A DNA stretch of 64,000 nt from an uncultured Oscillospiraceae bacterium (GCA_947623745.1 CANQHN010000003.1:91934-155933), one strand, 5' to 3'; shown: positions 52,795 to 62,191, counted from the first letter of the stretch. Notes: generated from the sequence alone by a model not told the origin. Numbers and translations: made by a program.

Positions 52795-53811
52795 CTATGG
52801 GGCCTGGATGATGTGGAACCCCGCCGCCTTGTTCAGCCGGTTGGACACCGCCAGCCCCAGGCCGGAGGGGTCGGGACACTGGGCCCAGATGGCCTTCACC
52901 CCGGTGGAGTCAAAGGCCCGCAGGGCGTCAAACACCCGCCGGGCCTGCTCCGCCTTGTCGGAGGCGGGCCCCAGCTTTTCCACGGTATGTCCGGCGAAGC
53001 GCTCCGCGAACTCGTCGAAGCAGATCACCCCGTCCCCCGCCTCCAGATTCCGTGCGATGCAGGCAGCGCTCCGCTCCGGCTCCCCCGTCACCACGGTGAC
53101 CGGGGCCTTGGGGGCGTAGTGGCGGTACTTCATGCCGGGGGCCCGGGGCCTCTCCCCCGCCCCCATGAGCCGGGTGACGGCGCTGTCCACCGCCACCTCT
53201 CCCAGCACCGCCCGGAGCTGCTCCAGGGTCACCCCGCCGGGCCTCAGCAGCCGGGGGGGCATACAGGTCAGGTCGATGATGGTGGACTCCACCCCCACCG
53301 CGCAGGGGCCGCCGTCCACGATGGCGTCGATCTTCCCCTCCATGTCCTCCAGCATGTGCCCCGCCGTGGTGGGGCTTGGGCGGCCGGAGGAGTTGCCGGA
53401 CGGGGCGGCCACCGGCACCCCGGCGGCCCGGATGATGGCCCGGGTGACCGGGTGGTCGGGGCAGCGCATCCCCACCGTGTCCAGGCCGGCCGTCACCGCG
53501 TCAGGGACAAGGGGTTTCCGGGGCAGGATCATGGTCAGCGGCCCGGGCCAGAACCGCTCCGCCAGGGCGTAGGCGGCCGGAGGCACGTGCTGGCAGTACC
53601 GCTCCAGCCAGTCCGCCGAGGGGATATGCAGGATCAGCGGGTTGTCCTGGGGCCGGCCCTTGGCCAGGAAGATGCGCCTCACCGCCTCCGCGTCCAGGCC
53701 GTTGGCCCCCAGGCCGTATACCGTCTCGGTGGGGATGCCAACCAGGCCGCCGGAGCGCAGCAGGTCCGCGGCCCGCTGGATGTCTTTTTCTGTCAGGTGT
53801 TCCGTTCTCAT
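52795..53811 (-). CDS. Threonylcarbamoyl-AMP synthase Sua5
   Basis: 338 aa from ATG 53811. YrdC/TsaC domain in residues 1-200 (GGLVGIPTETVYGLGANGLD, KGRPQDNPLILHI) plus the C-terminal Sua5 domain, so it is the full-length Sua5 form. It makes threonylcarbamoyl-AMP for t6A37 of ANN-decoding tRNAs. A long upstream frame extension has no RBS. Confidence 0.95.
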   Translation of the reverse strand: MRTEHLTEKDIQRAADLLRSGGLVGIPTETVYGLGANGLDAEAVRRIFLAKGRPQDNPLILHIPSADWLERYCQHVPPAAYALAERFWPGPLTMILPRKPLVPDAVTAGLDTVGMRCPDHPVTRAIIRAAGVPVAAPSGNSSGRPSPTTAGHMLEDMEGKIDAIVDGGPCAVGVESTIIDLTCMPPRLLRPGGVTLEQLRAVLGEVAVDSAVTRLMGAGERPRAPGMKYRHYAPKAPVTVVTGEPERSAACIARNLEAGDGVICFDEFAERFAGHTVEKLGPASDKAEQARRVFDALRAFDSTGVKAIWAQCPDPSGLGLAVSNRLNKAAGFHIIQAP

Positions 53812-53824
53812 GCCCGGCTCCCTC

Positions 53825-54478
53825 TTATCCCAGAATGATGCGCTCCAGCTCCGCCGCGTCCCGGGCGAAATGATCCGCCCCGGCCTGGGCCAGCTCCTCC
53901 CGGGTGCGGAACCCCCACAGCACGCCGCAGCACTTGAGACCGGCGTTTTTCGCGGTAAACACATCCACGTTGCTGTCCCCCACAAACAGGGTGGTCTCCG
54001 GCCGCGCCCCGATGCGCCCCATCAGCCCCCGCAGCAGCGTGGGGTCGGGCTTGATGGGCGCACCGGGCAGGGAGCCCTGCACGGCGGAGAACAGCCCGGG
54101 GTAGTACCGCTCCACCACCGTCCCGGCGGCGGAGTCCGGCTTGTTGCTCAGCACCGCCAGGGTGACCCCCGCCGCCTTCAGCCGCACCATCAGCTCGGGC
54201 AGGCCGGGATAGGGCGCGGTTTTGTCCCCCTGGTGGGCGCCGTAGCGAGCCAGGAACTGCTCCATGGTCTGGGCCCGCAGCTCCTTCGTCTGCTCCACGT
54301 CCGCCGGGGTGATCCGCTCCAGCAGCTTCACCGGCCCATTGCCCACGAAGTATTTGTAGGCCTCCAGCGGGTGTTCCGGCCAGCCGTGCTGGGCACACAC
54401 CCAGTTGCAGGCGTCCGCCAGGTCCTCCAGGGTGTTGAGGATCGTGCCGTCCAGGTCAAAAATCACATGGGTATACAT
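53825..54478 (-). CDS. HAD-superfamily phosphatase (Gph-like)
   Basis: 217 aa. Motif I FDLDGTILNT (Asp8, Asp10), a helical cap, motif II VLSNKPDS, Lys in IKPDPTLL and motif IV VGDSNVDVFTAKNAG. It fits the phosphoglycolate phosphatase subgroup; the true substrate is unproven. Confidence 0.93.
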   Translation of the reverse strand: MYTHVIFDLDGTILNTLEDLADACNWVCAQHGWPEHPLEAYKYFVGNGPVKLLERITPADVEQTKELRAQTMEQFLARYGAHQGDKTAPYPGLPELMVRLKAAGVTLAVLSNKPDSAAGTVVERYYPGLFSAVQGSLPGAPIKPDPTLLRGLMGRIGARPETTLFVGDSNVDVFTAKNAGLKCCGVLWGFRTREELAQAGADHFARDAAELERIILG

Positions 54479-54488
54479 GCCGCCGCCC

Positions 54489-54746
54489 TCACTCGTACAG
54501 TCCGATCTCCATGCCGCCGATCTCCACCAGGGTGTCCCGGGAGAACCCGGCCCGCTGGAGGTAGCTCTTCACCGCGATCTGGGCGAACTTGGGGTTGACG
54601 TTCTCGTCCTCCAGGTCCAGGTCGATGCGCCCGGCCTCGCCGCCGCACACCGCCCCGGCGCCATCCAGCGCCTCATTCAGCTCCCCCACCACGTCGGAGA
54701 GGGACTTGCCCTCCGGGAGGGCGGAATAGTGGATAAAAAGGTCCAT
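54489..54746 (-). CDS. Uncharacterised small protein (85 aa)
   Basis: Starts at ATG 54746 with AGGAG 5 bases upstream; 2 bases after the stop of the broken DUF4177 gene. It is acidic, with DLFIHYSALPEGKSLSDVVG, IDLDLEDENVNPKFAQIAVK and VEIGGMEIGLYE. I do not recognise a family. Its neat operon placement supports it as real. Confidence 0.75.
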   Translation of the reverse strand: MDLFIHYSALPEGKSLSDVVGELNEALDGAGAVCGGEAGRIDLDLEDENVNPKFAQIAVKSYLQRAGFSRDTLVEIGGMEIGLYE

Positions 54747-54748
54747 TT

Positions 54749-54937
54749 TCACTCCTGCTCCTTTTCGAAGATAAGGTCGATCTCCAAGAGAACTCCATTG
54801 GATTGCTTCACCGGGATGTATCCGACGTAGGAAAAGCCCCGGGCCGCGTACTCGTCAATTTAATGATGTCCCGGTGGTCCTCAAATTTCGCGTTGACAAC
54901 GCCCTTCGCGCAGACGCGCACATACATACTGTTTCAT
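54749..54937 (-). pseudogene. DUF4177-family gene broken by two frameshifts
   Basis: The reading passes through three frames: MKQYVCARLREG, then VVNAKFEDHRDII, then DEYAARGFSYVGYIPVKQSN and LLEIDLIFEKEQE before TGA. Joined together these match the normal short DUF4177 protein (...KFEEHREIIDEYAARGFRYVGYIP...DLIFEKE). A 1-base gain near 54900 and a 5-base gain near 54859 break it. The ATG (54937) overlaps the prfA stop as ATGA. It is a recent pseudogene, or an assembly error if reads disagree. Confidence 0.82.
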
Positions 54938-55998
54938 CCGCTCTGCTCCTCCTTCAGCCGCTCGGCCTGGTCGGCGGCGGCCAGGGCGTCGATGATCTCG
55001 TCCAGGCCGCCGTCCATCACGCTGTCGATCTTGTAGAGCGTCAGTCCGATGCGGTGGTCGGTGACCCGGCCCTGGGGGAAGTTGTAGGTGCGGATGCGCT
55101 CGTTGCGCATCCCGGAGCCCACCTGGCTGCGCCGCTTCTGAGTGTACTCCCCCACGATCTTCTCCTGCTCCGCCTCGTACAGCCGGGAGGCCAAGATGCG
55201 CATGGCCTTGTCCCGGTTCTGGAACTGGCTGCGCTCCTGCTGGCACTCCACCACTGTGCCGGTGGGCTTGTGGATGAGCCGAACGGCGGAGGAGGTCTTG
55301 TTCACGTGCTGGCCCCCCGCGCCGGAGGAGCGGTACACCTGCATCTCGATGTCCGCCGGGTCCAGGCGCACGTCCGCCGTCTCCATCTCGGGCAGGACGG
55401 CCACCGTGGCGGTGGAAGTGTGGACCCGGCCGCTGGACTCGGTCTCCGGCACCCGCTGCACCCGGTGGACGCCGCTCTCAAATTTCAGCCGGGACCAGGC
55501 GCCGTCCCCCTCGATGGTAAAGGAGATCTCTTTGATCCCGCCCAGCTCCGTCTCGTTTGCGGAGTCCACCTCGGTTCGCCAGCCCCGGCCCTCGGCGTAC
55601 ATGGAGTACATCCGGTACAGGGAGTGGGCGAACAGGGCGGCCTCCTCCCCGCCCACGCCGGCCCGGATCTCCATAATGACATTTTTGCCGTCGTTGGGGT
55701 CCTTGGGGAGGAGCAGGATCTTCAGCTCGTGCTCCAGCCGCTCCTGGTCGTCCTGGGCCTGCCGCAGCTCCTCCTGGGCCAGCTCCTTCATCTCGGGGTC
55801 GGACAGCAGCTCCCTGGCCTGCCGCTCCGCCTCCCGGGCGGCCTGGAGGGCGCGGAAGGCCTCCACCAGGGGCTGAAGCTCCGCCTGCTCCTTGTTCAGC
55901 CGGGCCGCCTGGGCCGGGTCCTCGTAGGTCTCCGGTGCGGCCAGCCGGGCCTCGATCTGGCTGTATTTCGCCTCGATGGCGGTGAGTTTGTCCAGCAT
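54934..55998 (-). CDS. prfA: Peptide chain release factor 1
   Basis: 354 aa. RF1 features: GVHRVQRVPETESSGR (PxT-type recognition segment) and the catalytic GGQ in SSGAGGQHVNKTSSAVR. It ends translation at UAA and UAG. No prmC methylase gene follows; instead a broken DUF4177 gene overlaps the stop. Confidence 0.96.
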   Translation of the reverse strand: MLDKLTAIEAKYSQIEARLAAPETYEDPAQAARLNKEQAELQPLVEAFRALQAAREAERQARELLSDPEMKELAQEELRQAQDDQERLEHELKILLLPKDPNDGKNVIMEIRAGVGGEEAALFAHSLYRMYSMYAEGRGWRTEVDSANETELGGIKEISFTIEGDGAWSRLKFESGVHRVQRVPETESSGRVHTSTATVAVLPEMETADVRLDPADIEMQVYRSSGAGGQHVNKTSSAVRLIHKPTGTVVECQQERSQFQNRDKAMRILASRLYEAEQEKIVGEYTQKRRSQVGSGMRNERIRTYNFPQGRVTDHRIGLTLYKIDSVMDGGLDEIIDALAAADQAERLKEEQSG

Positions 55999-56062
55999 CT
56001 GGGTCCTCCGTTCCTGCGGAAAATCGGGTCATGTATTATGTAAACTTATATTGGGGCCTGCC

Positions 56063-56713
56063 TCACCGGTCCAGCACAAAGGATTTCACCAGCGCCAGCG
56101 GCTCCCGGATGTACATTTTCAGCCGGGAGGGCCAGTGGCTGGAGGGAGCGGCCAGGGTGGACACGTTCTCATACCCCACCCGGCCGGCCAGCATCCTGGC
56201 GCGGGTCAGGTGGAACCCGTTGGAGACGATCACCACCCCATCCTCCATAGTATGCCCCTTCTCCTCCAGCAGCTGCTTTGCGTTGCGCAGGTTCTGGATG
56301 GTGTTGTGGGACTCCTCCTCCAGCAGGAGCTGTTCCTCCGGCACTCCCTGGCTCAGCAGATAGCCGGCCATGGCCTGGGCCTCAGTGAAGGGCTCGTCCG
56401 GCCCCTGGCCGCCGGAGACCACCACGGTCACGTCCGGGTGTTCCTGCCAGTATGCCAGGGCCTCGTCCAGCCGGTCCTGGAGCAGAATGGACGGCCCCCA
56501 GGGCTTCACCTGGCAGCCCAGCACTACCATGGTCTGGGGATCGCCCTCCACCTGGTCGTGGGCGCCTAACATGACGGCGGCGAAGAGCAGGGCGAAGCAC
56601 AGGCACCCCGCCGCGGCCAGGGAGAGCAGGACGCGCCTGATGCCGCCCCGCCTGCCCTTGTAGCGGCTGACCTCGATCTTCCGCCGCACCGGCTGTCGCT
56701 GTCTCTTTCTCAT
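56063..56713 (-). CDS. YdcF/SanA-like membrane protein (DUF218)
   Basis: 216 aa. A basic start (MRKRQRQPVRRKIEVSRYKG), one membrane helix (about 25-47), then an extracytoplasmic DUF218 domain: MVVLGCQVKPWGPS, VVVSGGQGPDEPFTEAQAMA, EESHNTIQNLRNAK and VIVSNGFHLTRARML. DUF218 proteins are linked to envelope integrity; activity is unproven. ATG overlaps the ABC-F stop as ATGA. Confidence 0.92.
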   Translation of the reverse strand: MRKRQRQPVRRKIEVSRYKGRRGGIRRVLLSLAAAGCLCFALLFAAVMLGAHDQVEGDPQTMVVLGCQVKPWGPSILLQDRLDEALAYWQEHPDVTVVVSGGQGPDEPFTEAQAMAGYLLSQGVPEEQLLLEEESHNTIQNLRNAKQLLEEKGHTMEDGVVIVSNGFHLTRARMLAGRVGYENVSTLAAPSSHWPSRLKMYIREPLALVKSFVLDR

Positions 56714-58605
56714 CCCCCGGCCTCCTCCAGCTGGGCGGACAGAGCCTCCCAGGTCCCGTAGAGTTTCAGGATCTCCTCCTCCAGGGCCTCCCGCTGCTCG
56801 TAGAGCTCCTGGAGCTTGAGGTAGTCGGACGCGGCCTGCTCGATCTCCAGGCCCAGGTCGTACATCCGCTCCTCCGCCTTGGCCACCGCCCGCTCGGCGG
56901 CGTTGACCTGCTTCTCCAGCTCCTTTGTGCCGCCGGGACGCCGCGGCTTCTCCTTTTTCGGCTCCTCTTTGACCGCTGGCGCGGCCTGGGCCAGCTTCTG
57001 CCGCTCCCTGGCCGCCTGGAACTGCTGGTAGGTGCCCCGGAAGTCCACGATGTGCCCGTCCTCCAGCAGCCAGATGCGGCTGGCGAAGCGGTCGATGAAG
57101 TAGCGGTCGTGGGAGACGAAGAGCAGGTTTCCCTCGTACTCCTCCACCGCCTCCTCGATCCACTCCCGGCTCTGGATGTCCAGGTGGTTGGTGGGCTCGT
57201 CCAGGATTAGCAGGTTGATCTTCTCATCCATGAGCATACACAGCCGCAGCCGGGACTGCTCCCCGCCGGACAGGGCGCTGACGGGCTTGAACACGTCCTC
57301 CCCCCGGAATTTGAAGGCCCCCAGCCGGTTGCGGGCGGTCTGGGCGGAGCAGTCCAGCTCGTAGAGCATAGTGTCCAGCACGCTGCGCTCCGGGTGGGAG
57401 AACTGGAACTGCTGCGGCAGGTAGCCGATCTTTACCGTGGGCCCCATGCGCAGTTTTCCGGCGTCCGCGGTCTCCTCCCCCAGGAGTATCTTCACCAGGG
57501 TGGACTTGCCGGTGCCGTTGTCCCCGATGAGGGCGATGCGCTCCCCGCCGATGACCTCCAGATCGACGCCGTCGAACAGCTTCCGGTCCCCGTAGGACTT
57601 GGCCAGGCCCTTGACGGTGAGCACCTCGTCCCCCCGGAACTCCCGCTCGCCGAACCGGGCCTGCATGACCCGCTCCCGCTGGGGCTTGTCCACGGTGCGC
57701 ATCCGCTCGATGCGCCGCTCCATGGATTTGGCCCGCTTGAAGGTCTTGTCCATGCCGGAGTAGGCCCAGGTGCGCAGCTGCTCGGCGGCCTTCTCCAGCT
57801 GCTCGATCTTGGCCTGCTCCTTCTCATACTGGCGCAGCTTCTCCTCGTAGCGGCGCTCCCGCTCCTCCACAAAGAAGGAGTAGTTGCCGGAGTAGAACTC
57901 CGCCCGGCCGCCCTGGATCTCGATGACCCGCCGGACCACCTTGTCCAGAAACCAGCGGTCGTGGGACACGGCCAGCACCGTGCCCTTGAACTTGTCCAGG
58001 TACTCCTCCAGCCACTCGGTGGCCCGCAGGTCCAGGTGGTTGGTGGGCTCGTCCAGCAGCAGGATGTCGGTGTCCTCCAGGATGAGTCGGCCCAGGTTCA
58101 CCCGGGTCTTTTCCCCGCCGGACAGCGCGTCGAAGAGCTGCTCCCGCATGGCCGGGCCGATCTGCAGGCCGCTGCACACTTTGTTTTTATTGGTCTCTGT
58201 CTCGTACCCGCCCCCGGTCTGAAAGGCGGCGGAGAGCTGGTCGTAGCGGCGCAGCAGGGCCGGGTCGTTCCCCTCCCCCATCCGCTCGGCCAGTTGGGCC
58301 ATCTCCGCCTCCATCTCGTGGAGGGGGGCGAAGGCGGACTCTAATACGTCCTCCACCGTGTACCCCGCGGGGTACACCGGGATCTGGGAGATCAGGCCCA
58401 CCCGCTTGCCGGGGGCGAGGACCACGTCCCCCTCGTCGTACCCGATGGCCCCGGTGAGGATGCGCAGCAGCGTGGTCTTGCCGCAGCCGTTGGGCCCCAG
58501 CAGTCCCACCCGCTCCCCGGAGTCCACCTGGAAGGAGAGCCCGTCCAGTACCTTCTTTCCAACCTCGTACTCCTTGACCAGGTTGGACACAGAAATGTCG
58601 ATCAT
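56710..58605 (-). CDS. ABC-F family ATP-binding protein
   Basis: 631 aa from ATG 58605 (RBS GGAG). Two ABC domains without membrane parts: Walker A GPNGCGKTT and GDNGTGKST, signatures LSGGEKTR and LSGGEQSR, and Walker B LLLDEPTNHLD / LILDEPTNHLD. An interdomain linker (about 240-310) and a C-terminal coiled coil of ~70 residues follow. ABC-F proteins act on ribosomes, relieving stalling or protecting from antibiotics; the subtype is not resolved here. Confidence 0.95.
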   Translation of the reverse strand: MIDISVSNLVKEYEVGKKVLDGLSFQVDSGERVGLLGPNGCGKTTLLRILTGAIGYDEGDVVLAPGKRVGLISQIPVYPAGYTVEDVLESAFAPLHEMEAEMAQLAERMGEGNDPALLRRYDQLSAAFQTGGGYETETNKNKVCSGLQIGPAMREQLFDALSGGEKTRVNLGRLILEDTDILLLDEPTNHLDLRATEWLEEYLDKFKGTVLAVSHDRWFLDKVVRRVIEIQGGRAEFYSGNYSFFVEERERRYEEKLRQYEKEQAKIEQLEKAAEQLRTWAYSGMDKTFKRAKSMERRIERMRTVDKPQRERVMQARFGEREFRGDEVLTVKGLAKSYGDRKLFDGVDLEVIGGERIALIGDNGTGKSTLVKILLGEETADAGKLRMGPTVKIGYLPQQFQFSHPERSVLDTMLYELDCSAQTARNRLGAFKFRGEDVFKPVSALSGGEQSRLRLCMLMDEKINLLILDEPTNHLDIQSREWIEEAVEEYEGNLLFVSHDRYFIDRFASRIWLLEDGHIVDFRGTYQQFQAARERQKLAQAAPAVKEEPKKEKPRRPGGTKELEKQVNAAERAVAKAEERMYDLGLEIEQAASDYLKLQELYEQREALEEEILKLYGTWEALSAQLEEAGG

Positions 58606-58608
58606 CGC

Positions 58609-58638
58609 TTGTCTCCAAGTTCTCTGATGTGTTATGAT
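58609..58638 (+). promoter_or_regulatory. mtnA promoter
   Basis: TTGTCT (58609-58614), 18 bases, TATGAT (58633-58638). It lies between the divergent ABC-F and mtnA starts. Confidence 0.55.
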
Positions 58639-58666
58639 AGGGAAAAATGATTCAGGAGGCCCCGCT

Positions 58667-59659
58667 ATGGATGCCATCCGTTTTTCTGACGACGCGCTCT
58701 ATCTTCTGGACCAGACCCGCCTGCCCGCGCAGGAGGTCTGGCTGCGGTACACCGACTTCCGCCAGGCGGCCCAGGCGATCCGGACCATGGTGGTCCGGGG
58801 CGCCCCGGCCATCGGCATCACGGCGGCCTACGCCTACTGCCTGGCCGCCCTGTCCGGGGAGGACCTGGAGCGGGCCGAGGCCGTGCTGCGGGCCAGCCGG
58901 CCCACGGCTGTGAACCTGTTCTGGGCGCTGGAGCGCATGGAGCGCGCCGCCGCGCGGTGCGGCGGGGACCCGGCCGCCCTCATCGCCGAGGCGAGGGCCA
59001 TCCACCGGGAGGACGTGGAGATGAACAAGGCCATGGGCCGCCTTGGCGCGGAAGTCGTTCCCAACCGCGCCCGCATCCTCACCCACTGCAACGCCGGGGC
59101 GCTGGCCACGGGGGGCTACGGCACCGCCCTGGGGGTCGTCCGGGCCGCCCACAGCCAGGGGAAGGTGTCCATGGTCTACTGCGACGAGACCCGCCCCCTG
59201 CTCCAGGGGGCCCGCCTCACCGCCTACGAGCTGGTCCGGGACCACATCCCGGCCACCCTCATCACGGACAGCATGGCCGCCGCCCTGATGGCCCAGGGGA
59301 AGATTGACCTGGTGGTGGTGGGCTGCGACCGCATGGCCGCAAACGGGGATTTTGCCAACAAGATCGGCACCTACTCGGCGGCGGTGAACGCCAGATATCA
59401 CGGGATCCCCTTCTACACCGCCCTGCCCTCCTCCACCATCGACCTGTCCATCCCGGACGGGTCGGGCATCCCCATCGAGGAGCGCGCGCCGGAGGAGGTC
59501 ACCCACCTGGCCGGAACGCCCACCGCCCCCGGAGGGGTGGAGGTGTCCAATCCGGCCTTCGATGTGACACCGCACACGCTGCTCACCGGGATCATCACGG
59601 AGAGGGGGATCGTCTATCCCCCGTTTGCTGAAAAGCTCGCGTCCCTGTTCAGCGTCTGA
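58667..59659 (+). CDS. mtnA: S-methyl-5-thioribose-1-phosphate isomerase
   Basis: 330 aa, RBS CAGGAGG. The eIF2B-like fold with MVVRGAPAIGITAAYAYCLA, catalytic Cys141 in THCNAGALATGGYGTALG and Asp221 in VGCDRMAANGDFANKIGTY. It isomerises methylthioribose-1-phosphate in methionine salvage. No other salvage gene is nearby, so it may act on a related sugar such as deoxyribose- or ribose-derived phosphates. Confidence 0.93.
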   Translation: MDAIRFSDDALYLLDQTRLPAQEVWLRYTDFRQAAQAIRTMVVRGAPAIGITAAYAYCLAALSGEDLERAEAVLRASRPTAVNLFWALERMERAAARCGGDPAALIAEARAIHREDVEMNKAMGRLGAEVVPNRARILTHCNAGALATGGYGTALGVVRAAHSQGKVSMVYCDETRPLLQGARLTAYELVRDHIPATLITDSMAAALMAQGKIDLVVVGCDRMAANGDFANKIGTYSAAVNARYHGIPFYTALPSSTIDLSIPDGSGIPIEERAPEEVTHLAGTPTAPGGVEVSNPAFDVTPHTLLTGIITERGIVYPPFAEKLASLFSV

Positions 59660-59670
59660 GTTGAAACGCC

Positions 59671-59701
59671 GGGGCCGCCCACAGGGCGGCCCCTGTTTTT
59701 T
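59671..59701 (+). terminator. mtnA terminator
   Basis: Perfect 10-bp stem GGGGCCGCCC/GGGCGGCCCC (59671-59680, 59684-59693), then TGTTTTTT. Confidence 0.88.
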
Positions 59702-59704
59702 GGC

Positions 59705-61096
59705 TCATTCCGGCTTTGTCAGCTCCATCAGCGCCCCGGTCAGCTCCTCCAGGGCCATGCCGCGGGAGGCCTTGACCAGGATGGTGCTGTCCGGCCGGAC
59801 GATTTTGGGCAGTACCTGCTTGGCCGACTCCTTGTCCGGACAGCAGTACACCGTGGGCACGCCGGAGTCCCGGGCGCCCTGGGCGATATTCTGAGCCAGC
59901 TCACCCACCGCCACCAGGTACTGCACCCCGGCCCGGCCCAGGCACTCCCCCACGCTGGTGTGGAGGGCGGGGGCGAAGGGTCCCAGCTCCAGCATGTCCC
60001 CCAGCACCGCCGCCTTGTGGCCGGTCTTGGCGTCGGAGAGCACGTTGATCGCCGCCCGCATGGACTGGGGGTTGGCGTTGTAGGCGTCGTCCAGGATGGT
60101 GATCCCGTCGGCCCGGCGCACCACGTTCATCCGCATCCGGGTGGGCACGAACCGCAGGATGCCCTCCTCGATCTCGTCGGGCGTCAGGCCGAACCGCTCC
60201 CCCACCGCCGCGGCGATGAGGCAGGGATAGATCATGTGGGCACCCAGGGCGGGCACCGTCACCTCCCGCTCCATGCGGGGGGTGGTCATTTTGCACTCGA
60301 TGTGGCTCAGCCCGTCGCCGCCGGTCTGGGAGGCCCGGTACTCCAGGCCCTCCCCCGCGCCGCAGAACACGGTCTTGACCGCCGTCTTTCCCCGCAGGGT
60401 GGACAGCAGCGGGTCGTCCCCGTTGAGCACCAGCAGGCCGCCCTTCTTGATGTGGGGCAGCAGCTCGCACTTGGCCTTGAAGATGTTCTCCCGGCTGCCC
60501 AGACGCTCGATGTGGGCGTCGCCGATGTTGGTGATGACCCCCACGTCGGGCTGGACCATGCCGGCCAGATAGTCGATCTCTCCGAAGCGGTCCATCCCCA
60601 TCTCCAGCACGCAGATGCCGTAGCTGGAGTCCAGCCGCAGCAGGGTCAGGGGCAGGCCGATGTTGTTGTTGAAGTTGCCCTCGGTCTTGAGCACCTGATA
60701 GCGGGTGCCCAGCACAGAGGCGATCATGTCCTTGGCCGTGGTCTTGCCCACGCTGCCGGTGACGCCCACAAAGGGGATGGGGAACCGGCTCTTGTGCCAG
60801 ACCGCCAGGTCCCGCAGGGCCTTCTGGGTGTCGGCCACCTTGACGTAGAACTTGTCCGCCCGGCACTCTCTGGGCTCCACGGCGGTCAGGCAGCCCGCCG
60901 CCCCCTTCTCCAGGGCGGCGGCGATGTAGGCGTGGCCGTCGAACCGCTCCCCAACCAGGGGGATGAACAGGGCGCCCTCGTGCATATTCCGGCTGTCGGT
61001 GTCCACCTTCGTCACGGCGGCGTCCATGTCCCGGAACTCCCCCAGCAGCTCTCCGTCCACCGCCTGGAGCAGCTGGGCCAATGTGATCGGTTCCAT
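59705..61096 (-). CDS. murF: UDP-N-acetylmuramoyl-tripeptide--D-Ala-D-Ala ligase MurF
   Basis: 463 aa. N-terminal UDP-binding domain (LFIPLVGERFDGHAYI), ATP loop GVTGSVGKTTAKDM and ligase motif TILDDAYNANPQSMRAAI. It adds D-Ala-D-Ala to the muramyl tripeptide. It follows ddl by 3 bases (RBS GGAGG), so the D-Ala-D-Ala maker and user are cotranslated. Confidence 0.97.
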   Translation of the reverse strand: MEPITLAQLLQAVDGELLGEFRDMDAAVTKVDTDSRNMHEGALFIPLVGERFDGHAYIAAALEKGAAGCLTAVEPRECRADKFYVKVADTQKALRDLAVWHKSRFPIPFVGVTGSVGKTTAKDMIASVLGTRYQVLKTEGNFNNNIGLPLTLLRLDSSYGICVLEMGMDRFGEIDYLAGMVQPDVGVITNIGDAHIERLGSRENIFKAKCELLPHIKKGGLLVLNGDDPLLSTLRGKTAVKTVFCGAGEGLEYRASQTGGDGLSHIECKMTTPRMEREVTVPALGAHMIYPCLIAAAVGERFGLTPDEIEEGILRFVPTRMRMNVVRRADGITILDDAYNANPQSMRAAINVLSDAKTGHKAAVLGDMLELGPFAPALHTSVGECLGRAGVQYLVAVGELAQNIAQGARDSGVPTVYCCPDKESAKQVLPKIVRPDSTILVKASRGMALEELTGALMELTKPE

Positions 61097-61099
61097 ATC

Positions 61100-62143
61100 T
61101 CAGTTGCCTCCCCGGGCTTTCAAAGAAGCCTCAATGATGGTCTGGCACAGCGTGGGGTAGTCGATGCCCACCGCCGCCGCCTCCTGGGGCACCAGGCTGG
61201 TGGGAGTCATGCCGGGCAGAGTGTTGATCTCCAGGAAGTAGGGGGTGCCGTCGGGCGTGACGATGAAGTCCGCCCGGGCGTACACCGACAGACCCACCGC
61301 CCGGAACACCGCCAGGGCGGCCTCCTCTAGCCGGCGCTCCCACTCCTCCGGGATGGGCGCGGGACAGACATCCACCGCCGCGCCGGCCTGGTACTTGTTG
61401 GCGTAGTCGTAGAAGCCCTCCTTGGGGATGATCTCGATGGAGGGCAGGGCACGGTCCTCCAGCACGGCCACCTGGATCTCCCGGCCCTGAATGTACTGCT
61501 CGATGACGGTGCGTCCGCCCATTTTAGCGCTCTCGGACAGGGCGTGGGCCAGCTCCTCCCGGGTGTGGGCGATGTAGACCCCGATGGACGAGCCGCTGTC
61601 CACCGGCTTGACCACGGCGGGCAGGTCCACGGTCAGGATGAGCTCGGCCAGGTTGTCCCGTGTAACGGTCTCCAGGCGCCACTTGGGGGTGGTCACCAGG
61701 CCGGCCACCAGGCGCTTGGTCAGGTCCTTGTCCATGGCCACGGCGCTGGCCAGGCTCCCCGAGCCGGTGTAGGGCACCCCGAGCAGGTCCAGGGCCGCCT
61801 GGATGCGCCCGTCCTCGCCGCAGGCGCCGTGGAGGGCCAGGAACACCGCGTCCGCCCTGCGGCACAGCTCCAGCACGCCGGGGCCGATGGCGCTGGGGCT
61901 CTTGTCGGCGCGCTGGGCGCGCACCTGGTCCAGGTCGGGCACCTCCCGGCTTACCTTCTTGAACGCCTCCGGGATGGGCGCGTCGAAGGGGTCGGCGGCA
62001 CTGCCGCTCTCCAGCCCGAAAAACAGGTCCACCAGGGCCACGCTGTGCCCCTTCTGCCGCAGCGCCTGGGCCACCAGGGTCCCGGAGGACAGCGACACGT
62101 TGCGCTCCGGGCTCAGTCCCCCGGCCAGCACAAGGATCTTCAT
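61100..62143 (-). CDS. ddl: D-alanine--D-alanine ligase
   Basis: 347 aa ATP-grasp enzyme: LAGGLSPERNVSLSSG, HGACGEDGRIQAALDLLGVP, PVDSGSSIGVYIAHT and LEINTLPGMTPTSLVPQEA. It joins two D-alanines for MurF. The upstream AT-rich stretch 62144-62191 should hold its promoter, but no clear -35/-10 pair is seen. Confidence 0.97.
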   Translation of the reverse strand: MKILVLAGGLSPERNVSLSSGTLVAQALRQKGHSVALVDLFFGLESGSAADPFDAPIPEAFKKVSREVPDLDQVRAQRADKSPSAIGPGVLELCRRADAVFLALHGACGEDGRIQAALDLLGVPYTGSGSLASAVAMDKDLTKRLVAGLVTTPKWRLETVTRDNLAELILTVDLPAVVKPVDSGSSIGVYIAHTREELAHALSESAKMGGRTVIEQYIQGREIQVAVLEDRALPSIEIIPKEGFYDYANKYQAGAAVDVCPAPIPEEWERRLEEAALAVFRAVGLSVYARADFIVTPDGTPYFLEINTLPGMTPTSLVPQEAAAVGIDYPTLCQTIIEASLKARGGN

Positions 62144-62191
62144 AAAAACACCCCGCTCAAGGTCGTTATAGTTAAGTTTATACGCAAATAT

